Below are positions 52,734-61,100 of a stretch of 64,000 bases of DNA, in pieces. The DNA is taken from NCBI GenBank assembly GCA_038087035.1, contig CP051187.1:1178001-1242000 (forward strand), in the 5' to 3' direction. Numbering within the stretch: position 1 is the stretch's first letter; the number at the start of each line of letters is the position of its first letter. Both the position numbers and the translations under genes were made by a program. This DNA is from Gloeotrichia echinulata CP02 (lineage in GTDB: Bacteria; Cyanobacteriota; Cyanobacteriia; Cyanobacteriales; Nostocaceae). The notes beneath the pieces were generated by a model. That model saw nothing but the letters and a program-made list of their open reading frames with translations. It had not been told where the DNA came from and did not search any database.

Positions 52734-53102
52734 TTAAGACTTTGACAGCGCAATCACCAAACATATGAATAATAAACCCAATAGCAGCAATAAAGCCTGA
52801 TTCTGTTCTATCCAGCTTTTGACCCTTGCGGCCAAGCTTTTTGGCGGCTGCTTTTCTGACTGCAACTTACTCTCTGCGATATTTTGGTAAAGGGTACAGT
52901 CTTTGGCGTGGGGACGTTGGGGAAAGTTACAAGTATCGTCAGCATGATAGGTGCAGCTGTCGCACAGATAACTTTTCCCAGTGGCGCGATGCAATGGAAT
53001 CCCAGGATGTCCGTAAGCCTTGAGTGTGATGCGACAATAGGGACAAGTAATGGCCTGATTGTCAACTAGTTGATGGCAGCGGGGACAAGATACTGTAGCC
53101 AC
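52734..53102 (-). CDS. Zinc-ribbon protein with C-terminal membrane anchor
   Basis: 122 residues. An N-terminal zinc ribbon (CPRCHQLVDNQAITCPYC, two CxxC pairs within residues 6-23) is followed by a second Cys/His cluster (LCDSCTYHADDTCNFPQRPH and CTLY), then a basic linker and a membrane helix (ALLLLLGLLFICLVIAL) at the extreme C-terminus. The tail-anchored layout puts the zinc domains in the cytoplasm. I know similar proteins in cyanobacteria but no function. Confidence 0.75.
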   Translation of the reverse strand: MATVSCPRCHQLVDNQAITCPYCRITLKAYGHPGIPLHRATGKSYLCDSCTYHADDTCNFPQRPHAKDCTLYQNIAESKLQSEKQPPKSLAARVKSWIEQNQALLLLLGLLFICLVIALSKS

Positions 53103-53152
53103 AAGCTAAAGTAAAGTAAATAAGTAAACACTCTAATTCTAGCCATTTCCTA

Positions 53153-54163
53153 CTAATTCTCCCACTCCCTCAACTTGTGTTGTGCCAACTCCCGCAACAG
53201 CTCATCTGGGTCGTTCTCTGCTCTGTCAAGTAACAGTGGTAGAGTTTGCGGATGCTGCGAAAATTGCTGGATAATTATCTCCAATGCAACTTTTCGAGGG
53301 TTGGTTTCCCAGTATTCCTCTCGCAAAAAGGGGTCATTGACAGCACAGTTGTAGTAAATATCAAATAACTGAGGCTGATATGGGAAATATTTGCCTAATG
53401 CTTCGATTGCTGTATGTCGCACATCATGATCATCATCTTTGATAGCGCGGTCTTGGAGGATGGGGAGGGTTTGGGGATGTTCTTTGAAGTTGCGGACTAA
53501 TGCTTCAACCGCTACATATCTAACATCCCAGCTATCATCTTTAATGGCGCGGTCTTGGAGGATGGGGAGAGTTTGGGGATGTTCTTGGAAGTTGCTGACT
53601 AATGCTTCTATCGCTACATATCGGACATCCCACCGTTTATCTTTAGTAGCGCGGTCTTGGAGGAAGGAAAGGGTTTGCGGGTGTTCTGGGATGTTGCGAC
53701 TTAATACTTGTAACGCAACTTTTCGCACATCCCACCGCTCATCTTTGATAGCGCGGTCTTGGAGAATAGGGAAGGTTTGCGGGTGTTCTGGGAAGTGACT
53801 ACCTAATGCTTGTATAGCAGCTTTTCGCACATCGTTATCATCATCGTTGGTGGCGCGGTCTTGGAGGATGGAGCGGGTTTGTGGATGTTCTGGGAAGTGA
53901 CTACTTAATGTTTGTATGGCAGCTTTTCGCACATCCCAGCGCTCATCATTAATGGCGCGGTCTTGGAGAATGAGCAGGCTTTGTAGGAGTTCTTGGAAGT
54001 TGATACTTAATCCAAGTCTGGCAGCTTTTTGCATATTCGACCAGTCATCGTTGGGGAGAATATTGTTGACCATACTCCCAACCGCATTTGTAGCAACCCA
54101 GCTAACTAACCACTGCGCCATCATACCCACCCATGCTAGTTTTTTGACTAAGAGTATATACAA
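53153..54163 (-). CDS. HEAT-repeat protein with 34-residue units like those of the NACHT protein
   Basis: 336 residues from a TTG at 54163; ATGs at 54124/54121 (MMAQWLVSW) are alternative starts. After a hydrophobic start, about eight units of 34 residues follow, of the form WDVRKAAIQxLxxxFPEHPQ then TLPILQDRAIKDDD. The unit length, the VR pair and the LxDRAxxD phrase match the repeats of the STAND protein at 58141-62355. It lacks a nucleotide-binding domain. It could be a truncated relative, an adaptor or a decoy of that protein. A short open frame upstream (54102-54323) may be its displaced N-terminus after a frameshift. Confidence 0.75.
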   Translation of the reverse strand: MYILLVKKLAWVGMMAQWLVSWVATNAVGSMVNNILPNDDWSNMQKAARLGLSINFQELLQSLLILQDRAINDERWDVRKAAIQTLSSHFPEHPQTRSILQDRATNDDDNDVRKAAIQALGSHFPEHPQTFPILQDRAIKDERWDVRKVALQVLSRNIPEHPQTLSFLQDRATKDKRWDVRYVAIEALVSNFQEHPQTLPILQDRAIKDDSWDVRYVAVEALVRNFKEHPQTLPILQDRAIKDDDHDVRHTAIEALGKYFPYQPQLFDIYYNCAVNDPFLREEYWETNPRKVALEIIIQQFSQHPQTLPLLLDRAENDPDELLRELAQHKLREWEN

Positions 54164-54396
54164 CAGCGTGAGTGACGATTCCAGATTTGAGGGTGATTAA
54201 ATTTTTTTCATTTCCAATAATCACTTTTTCCAGTCTAGCTGACTGCTGCTCCGTTTCGTTGGAAGTCGGCGGTTTATCGATCCCCGACCCAGTTGAAGGG
54301 TTTTTGGCGCTGGTGTTAGCCAACAGAAAATTTTGCTGACGGTAATGGGAATAATAAGGCTGTACAAGTTCTACAGATGAGGGGGGTCAGTGGTAT
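54164..54396. other. Divergent spacer between the HEAT and helicase genes
   Basis: It should carry both promoters. It also contains most of a 73-codon minus-strand frame (54102-54323; MANTSAKNPSTGSG...) that overlaps the HEAT gene start in another frame. I do not annotate it as a gene. Confidence 0.4.
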
Positions 54397-56745
54397 ATGC
54401 CAAATATTAAGATTATTCGTGCAGCCTTCCGTGAAATCCAGAAACTTCCACCCGCTGCTTTTGTCAGAGTGTATGAAATTTTAGATCGTTTGAGTCAAGG
54501 CGATTTCACGAACACAAGGTTTCTCGAAGGATATAACGAACTGCGTCTGCGACGAACTAGAAAGTACAGGGTGCGGGTGATTTGGCAAGAAGAGGACAAA
54601 GAAAATATTGTAGTAATTAAGGCTGGATGGCGTAGTAGTGTTTACGATGGTGCTTTTGAAAGTCGCGATCGCGCTAATTCCCAAACAATAGCAGAACTTG
54701 TCAATCCTCAAGGTAAAGCACTGGCTGAAAATCCAGCCTATCGCTGGAATCATGAACAAGATACTGATTGGTACAAATTTGTCTATGGTAGTTATCGGTA
54801 TTCTCCCATATTGACAGATTACCAAAGTGATGTATTGGCGGAACCTCTTTCAATTTTGCGATCGGCTTTTGGTAGCAGCGCTCCGCTATCAAACTACCAA
54901 AAAGCCGCTAATGATACATTTGAAGATCATGCTTGCATTGTCGTCCAAAGCGCTCCCGGAACTGGTAAAACGGTATGTGCAACTTTATTTGCTTGTAACA
55001 TTCACCGTGAGCGTGGATGGAACACAATGCTGATTGTACCAGAAGCTTTGCGTCGAGACATTGCAGAATATGTTGAAGTCAAACAAGTAATTAACAATGA
55101 AAATTTTTGGCTAGGTACTTTCGCTGAATGGATCGGTACAATATATCCTGATTTTAATCATCGCCTGGCTTCCCCACAACAAGAGTTAGAAGCTTTGCAA
55201 GCTGCTACTAAATTTCTCCGCCGCACGGATATTACTACAACAGATGTTTTACTTTATCAAGCGTTTGTTTTAGATGAAGACAATCGGCATCAAAACAAAA
55301 ATATCATGTTTAAAGTTAACGCTCAACGGATTGGTAAACTGTTGAATATCAATAAAAAACATTGGTATAAAGCATTAGCCTGCCGTTTATGTCGTTTGGA
55401 TGCTGCTAATCATTTAAAAAATAAGATACCTCATCCACCAAGCAATGCCGAATGCAGTATTTTAATTATTGATGAAGCCCAAGATTTTTTTCTCAGTGAA
55501 TTACAGGCAATTATTGCTGTTTGTAAATCTTGGTTAGCCCAGGGACATAAAACCTATTTATTATTGCTGGGTGATTTGAATCAACGAATTATGCCCACAG
55601 ATTTTAATTGGAGTCAACTGCATATTAAACATCTAATTAAATTAGATCGAAATTATAGAAACTCCCGCCAAATTTTAGAATTTTCCCAACAATTTTGGGA
55701 TATAGCTCAAAACATTACTACCGAGCATAAATGCAAGCAATTACCAGCACCAGCTAAACCAGATGATGCTTTTGAGATGGGCGAAGCAGTACGGTTGTTA
55801 GAATTTGCGTCAAAAGCTGAAGCTAAAGAATTTTTAGTTAAATTAGAACGGGAATATGGACAGGAAGAAAATCGGCGTTATTTACTACATGATTTAGCGA
55901 ATGCTATTAAGGTACTCTCAAATAAGTTACCAGATTCATTTGAAAATATAGTGACTTTAAATGCCGAACAAGCTAAAGGGAGAGAATTTGAAGCTTGTGT
56001 AGCTTTTTGTCTGTTTGAGGGAACAGGTCAACCCTCATTAGACGAAAGTTTGCAGTGGTATACCCTACTAACTCGCACTCGTTCTCGTTTGCTGGTGGTA
56101 GTCACAACAGCAGAAATCAATCGGCTAAATGCTAAAGGTCATGATTACTTTAAAAACTGCGATCGCACTGACCCACAAACAGCAATAAATTGGATTACGG
56201 AAGTAGCCAGTGATATGGATATCAGCCAAATTAATGATGATATCCAACAACGTTTATTGAAGCGGTGTGAAAATGGATATCTCTACTGGGATACTTACTT
56301 AGCTCTGCAGTTAGCGGGAGTTCAAGGAATGGAGCTTTATAAGTGGGAAAAAGATGCGATGAATTTGCTCAGTCATCACTCCCCAGCAGATTTAAATCTG
56401 GAATTGCAGAAAACGCGAAATATTTCTCTGCGTTGTTTGTTACTCAGAACAATGGAATTTTCCTGGGAAGCAGTTGTAGAAGCAACGCAGTTAAAAAATA
56501 GCGATTTTAAGGAATATCAGCGGTTACTGAAAAATATTGCTAGAGATTTAGAAACCAGAGGGCTGGTTTATGAAGCAGGGAGAGTTAGAGCCTATCTGGG
56601 TGATATCAATTACCAAAATAATTTTCCTTTTTGGCAAGAAGTGGGTAATTCTGCTAATCAATTCCAGCCCTTGGTCGGCTTATTATGCCAAGCGTTTACG
56701 ACTCGCATTGATAAATTTCTCCAAACAAGAGAGCTAACTAAATGA
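54397..56745 (+). CDS. RelE/ParE-like domain fused to a superfamily 1 helicase
   Basis: 782 residues. Residues 1-85 resemble a RelE/ParE toxin fold: FREIQKLPPAAFVRVYEILD, then RFLEGYNELRLRRTRKYRVR and IVVIKAGWRSSVYD. A linker leads to an SF1 helicase core: Walker A QSAPGTGKT (184-192), DEAQD (359-363), motif III GDLNQR (392-397), LDRNYRNS (416-423) and the late motifs TLNAEQAKGREFEACV and YTLLTRTRSRLLVV. The last 150 residues are helical and unassigned. No antitoxin gene is seen. It could be an RNA- or DNA-acting effector whose toxin-like domain is governed by the helicase. It overlaps the next gene by 4 nt. Confidence 0.82.
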   Translation: MPNIKIIRAAFREIQKLPPAAFVRVYEILDRLSQGDFTNTRFLEGYNELRLRRTRKYRVRVIWQEEDKENIVVIKAGWRSSVYDGAFESRDRANSQTIAELVNPQGKALAENPAYRWNHEQDTDWYKFVYGSYRYSPILTDYQSDVLAEPLSILRSAFGSSAPLSNYQKAANDTFEDHACIVVQSAPGTGKTVCATLFACNIHRERGWNTMLIVPEALRRDIAEYVEVKQVINNENFWLGTFAEWIGTIYPDFNHRLASPQQELEALQAATKFLRRTDITTTDVLLYQAFVLDEDNRHQNKNIMFKVNAQRIGKLLNINKKHWYKALACRLCRLDAANHLKNKIPHPPSNAECSILIIDEAQDFFLSELQAIIAVCKSWLAQGHKTYLLLLGDLNQRIMPTDFNWSQLHIKHLIKLDRNYRNSRQILEFSQQFWDIAQNITTEHKCKQLPAPAKPDDAFEMGEAVRLLEFASKAEAKEFLVKLEREYGQEENRRYLLHDLANAIKVLSNKLPDSFENIVTLNAEQAKGREFEACVAFCLFEGTGQPSLDESLQWYTLLTRTRSRLLVVVTTAEINRLNAKGHDYFKNCDRTDPQTAINWITEVASDMDISQINDDIQQRLLKRCENGYLYWDTYLALQLAGVQGMELYKWEKDAMNLLSHHSPADLNLELQKTRNISLRCLLLRTMEFSWEAVVEATQLKNSDFKEYQRLLKNIARDLETRGLVYEAGRVRAYLGDINYQNNFPFWQEVGNSANQFQPLVGLLCQAFTTRIDKFLQTRELTK

Positions 56746-57581
56746 TAGAATATACCGACAAAGAAACAGCAGAACATCTGCAACAGCTATCTCAGAAAAT
56801 TTTAGCATGTATGAACTATGCTGAAGATATTTTAAATAAGACTCAGCAAATAAATTCGGCGGTAGAAAACCAAATATATAAAGCTGAGTCCATTACATTA
56901 GAAATTTCTGGTATTGCTGCTGGCACTAAAAATATTGAAAATAATGTTAAGCAGTGCCAGCAAGAAATTCAAACCATGCATCATGATGTCGTCACAATTG
57001 TATCCCAAATCAGTCATCATGAATCTGGAGAATATCTCCGAGAAGAATTTCTGAGTCTGAGCCATAAAATCGCTGAAGTTCAAATTAAGATTCAGCAAAT
57101 TGATGAAAATCTACCTACCTTGAACAAACAATTAAATCAAGGTCTAATAGCGATAAAACAATTAGTTGAACAAAGGGAAACAGATAAACAAGAATTTGAT
57201 GCATTAGTGCAACAGCTAGAAAGTAAACTTAACGGAGTGCTGGATGTTAAAGCGCAGATAGATCAACTTCAAAAGCTAGAAAATAGTCTGGAAATTATGG
57301 CTGTAGAAGTTTCAACTCTGACTATAGATGTGAAAGCAGACCGCACAGCCCTAACAAGCATAAAAACAGAGGTAGAGGATCTCAGCATTACTGCTGATAA
57401 TTCCATCCTGGAACTACGGGGAGAAATGGAGTACCTACAGCAAAAATTTGATCAAACTTTCCAACAACTAGGACAAAAATTACAAACACAAGCACAATAT
57501 CAGCAACTTCTCCGTAATTGGTTATTTGGAATTACATTTAGCGTTGCTTGTTTAGGATTTATCTCCATATTTGTACATTAG
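56742..57581 (+). CDS. Coiled-coil protein with C-terminal membrane anchor, partner of the helicase
   Basis: 279 residues. Heptad-rich helices span about residues 10-255 (for example HLQQLSQKILACMNYAEDIL and LTSIKTEVEDLSI). One hydrophobic segment (NWLFGITFSVACLGFISIFV) lies at the very C-terminus, so the coiled coil faces the cytoplasm. Its ATG overlaps the helicase stop (ATGA at 56742-56745), implying coupled translation and probable complex formation. The family is not recognised. A tail-anchored rod could hold the helicase at the membrane or act as a membrane-directed effector. Confidence 0.75.
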   Translation: MIEYTDKETAEHLQQLSQKILACMNYAEDILNKTQQINSAVENQIYKAESITLEISGIAAGTKNIENNVKQCQQEIQTMHHDVVTIVSQISHHESGEYLREEFLSLSHKIAEVQIKIQQIDENLPTLNKQLNQGLIAIKQLVEQRETDKQEFDALVQQLESKLNGVLDVKAQIDQLQKLENSLEIMAVEVSTLTIDVKADRTALTSIKTEVEDLSITADNSILELRGEMEYLQQKFDQTFQQLGQKLQTQAQYQQLLRNWLFGITFSVACLGFISIFVH

Positions 57582-57782
57582 AAGATAAACACAGGTAAAC
57601 TAAAATACATATTACTCACTTGCGTTTATCTGTGGTTTAATCTCTCAAGCTTTAACTTTTGCCAGATATCTATTAATTTACTACTATAGGCACAGATTTT
57701 TATAAAAATATCCTTCCCTTAGATAGATGTAAAAGCCGTTGAGTTGCAGCACTATATAAATAACCTCCTTGCTAATTTTTAT

Positions 57783-57807
57783 CTACTCCAAATGCTCGTT
57801 GGAGTAG
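57783..57807 (+). terminator. Hairpin downstream of the helicase/coiled-coil operon
   Basis: CTACTCCAA-ATGCTCG-TTGGAGTAG, followed by TATTTCCC. It lies 200 nt past the operon end, so the assignment is tentative. Confidence 0.35.
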
Positions 57808-57955
57808 TATTTCCCTATGTAAGGAAATTTTATACCAATACGCTTCGGTTATAGCTAATAACCTTAACCTGTGTTAGTTGGGTGTGTTAGTTGGGTTGAG
57901 GGATGTAAAAGCGGAGCCTTATACAGCAGATTGCAGCTAAATGAGGTACAGATAT

Positions 57956-58050
57956 TACAATGATTTTCAGGTAAATAGACCACGCTTTTGGGGCGCAAGG
58001 CCTAGATCCCCTACAAGGATCTGTCGTTCAAAGAAATGAAAATTGCTGTA
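57956..58050. mobile_element. MITE-like element, family B copy 2
   Basis: TACAATGATTTTCAGGTAAA at the left and GAAATGAAAATTGCTGTA at the right. It matches 10920-11058 but is shorter, with one GGGGCGCAAGGCC unit instead of two and a decayed palindrome. Confidence 0.7.
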
Positions 58051-58140
58051 TATTGCATCTTGAGCGATAAATGCTTGTAGTAGTGCTTTGATGCTATGGA
58101 GCGCAGTGGGTTAAACCAGAATCGCGCTACTACAAACATT

Positions 58141-61100
58141 TTAACTTGAACTACTTACCCCCCGCACTAATTCTTCCATCAGAGCTTTTCGCACATATTC
58201 ATTATCATCAGCGGTGGCGCGTTCTTTGAGGAAGCTTACGGTGTCGGGGTCATCTTTGAAATTGCGCGCTAATTCTTCCAATGCTGCATATCGCACATAT
58301 TCATGATTATCGCCTGTAGCACGTTGTTTGAGAAAACTGACGGTGTTGGGGTGATCTTGGAACCCCCGCGCTAATTTTTGCACTGCGACTTTTCGCACAT
58401 ATTCATTATCATCAACAGTGGCGCGTTCTTTGAGAATCGTTAAGGTATCCGGGTCATTTTGAAACCCCCAAGCTAATTCCTGTAATGCAGTTTTTCGCAC
58501 ATCCCTATCATCATCAGCGGTGGCGCATTTTTTGAGGATGGTTAAGATATCAGGGTCATCTTTAAACCCCCAGGCTAATTCTTGTACTACTGCTGTGCGA
58601 ACATTTCCAGAATCATCAATGGTGGCGCATTTTTTGAGGATGGTTAAAGTTTGAGGGTCATCTTTGAATCCCCGCGCTAATTCTTGGACTGCGGCTTTTC
58701 GCACGTACTGATTATCATCAGAGATGGCGCATTCTTGGAGAATGGATAAAGTGTTGGCGTCTTCTTTGAATACCCAGGCTAATTCTTGGACTGCGGCTTT
58801 TCGCACATTTCCAGAATTATCAACGGTGGCGCGTTCTTTGAGAATGGGTAAGGTATCGGAGTCATCTTGGAATCCTCGCGCTAATTCTTGTACTGCAGAT
58901 GTTCGCACATACTCATTATCATCGGTGGTGGCGCATTGTTTGAGGAAACCTAATGTGTCGGGGTCATCTTGAAATCCCCGTGCTAATTCTTGTACTGCTA
59001 TTGTTCGCACATACTCATTATCATCAAAGATAGCGCGTTCTTTGAGGAAACCTAATGTGTCGGGGTCATCTTGGAATCCCCGTGCTAATTCTTGTAATAC
59101 TGCTGTGCGGACATTTCCAGAATTATCAGAAATAGCGCGTTCTTTGAGGAAACTTAAGGTTTCAGATTCTTCTTTAAATGACCTTGCTAGTTCTTGTAAT
59201 ACTGCTGTGCGGACATTTCCAGAATTATCAGAAATAGCGCGTTCTTTGAGGAAACTTAACGTTTCAGCGTCATCTTTAAAACCCCGCGCTAATTCTTGTA
59301 CTGCGGCTGTGCGAACATTTCCAGAATTATCACAGATAGCGCGTTCTTTGAGAAAAGCTAAAGTATCATATTTAAACCACCGCGCTAATTCTTGTACTAC
59401 GGCTGTGCGGACATTCATCGAATGATCAGAAATCGCGCATTCTTTGAGAAAATCTAAAGTATCGGTGTCATCTTGGAACCCCCGCGCTAATTCTTGCATT
59501 GCGACTTTTCTCACTGATTCATGACTATCAGAAATAGCACATCTTTTTAGAGAATGTAAGGTTTTAGAGTTATCTTTAAAACCCCGTGCTAATTCTTGGA
59601 CTGCGGCTTTTCGCACATCTCTATCATCATCATTTGTTGCACATTCTTGGAGGAAGTTTACAATATTAGCATCATCTTTAAACCCCCGTGCTAATTCTTG
59701 TACTATCGCATATCTTACATTTCCAGAGTTATCAGAGGTAGCGCGTTGTTTGAGAAAGAATAAAGTATCAGTATCATCTTTAAAGCAATGCGCTAATTGT
59801 TCAACTGCGGCTATTCGCACATATTCATTTTCATCATCAGTCGCACGTTCTTTAAGAAAGAATAAGGTTTCTGGGTTATCTTTGAAGCCCCGCGCTAATT
59901 CTTCCACGGCGGCTGTTCGCACATACTCATTTGCATCTGAAATGGCGCGGTTTTTGAGGATACGAAAGGTTTCTGGATCATTTTGAAATTCACATGCTAA
60001 TTCTTCCACGGCGGCTATTCTTACATACTCATTTTTATCTGATGTGGCGTATTCTTCGAGGATATATAAATTGTCCGGTTGTTCTGTCCAAATGGTTGCA
60101 ACTGCGGTGATAGCTTGTGTACGAATTTCTCTAACTAAGTTTCTTTCTTGATAATCCCAGAATGGCCCGTAGTAGTAAGGGAGGTCATATTTAGTTAAAC
60201 CTGTTAGCAGATTCAATAATTTATTAGCAGTTGACGCAATTAGAAAGCGATTTTTCACTTCCGCAAGACACTTTGCTGCTAAAAATAGATTGATAAATTT
60301 TTTCCCTTCACCCTTTTGATTCATTAATGATTCAATGATGTCTCCAGCTAATTTTGGCTCAATCATCGCTATAATAAACTGCAAAATTTCATGCCATTTT
60401 TCATGATGCCAATAATTACCATAAATCTCAGTTTGCAGTTGTGCAAAAGAAAGACTTTGCTGTTCTTTAAACTGGTAAACCAACTCCGAAGCACAGAAAT
60501 ATTCCCAAAAATTTCGATGGATAAAACCATAGTATTCAGAGCCACAATAACATAATATCAAGTTACTGTGCCGCAGTTGATTAATCATTAACTTCGCTAC
60601 TTGCTTGGGGTTGTCAAATATTTTGATAAGATAATCAGCCAGAATATTTTCTAAGTCATCTGCACTAATCAAATTACCAGCTAAACCTTTGTTGCTGGTT
60701 TGCATCCAGTAAGCAACTCGGCGCAATATTGCTTGCTTATCTTGATAATCAAAAGTTTTCGATTCTAGCCGCAAACTTTCCACTAAAGTAGGTTCCACAT
60801 CCCAGAGATGTATAAGTAAGCGTGATGCTTGATTGTACAATTCTGGTCTAGTTCTCGGCAATTCATGGTGACGATTTAGCATCAACATGATTGTTAATAG
60901 TAGCGGATTACCTGCTAGTTCAGCAATTGCTTTCGACGTGAAAATTGCTGTTTGCATGTATTCTTTTTTAGCAGTTTTATCTTCCTGGAAATTGAAGGTT
61001 AATTCATGCCAACGATAGATAAATCTTTGAATTTGTTCTGCATCGAACTCCTGCACCATAAAATGATGAAAATCAGCATCTCGCAAGGCTTGCGGTTTGT

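Larger units (their letters stand above)
57582..58140. other. Spacer downstream of the helicase operon
   Basis: No gene. It contains a 9-bp hairpin CTACTCCAA/TTGGAGTAG (57783-57807), a duplicated GTGTTAGTTGGG near 57874 and 57886, and the family B MITE at 57956-58050. The two transcripts converge here. Confidence 0.55.

Noticed and set aside
53439..54200. Plus-strand frames opposite the HEAT-only gene
   Set aside because: Antisense readings of the HEAT repeats, rich in Ser, Arg and Trp, as expected from complementing the coding repeats.
58724..59986. Plus-strand frames opposite the HEAT array (58724-58972, 59042-59425, 59750-59986)
   Set aside because: They are antisense shadows of the repeats, with the same 34-codon period and no start site or family feature.
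58144..60030. Regular 102-bp repeats considered as a CRISPR or non-coding array
   Set aside because: They are in frame, encode a clear HEAT consensus and have no unique spacers.
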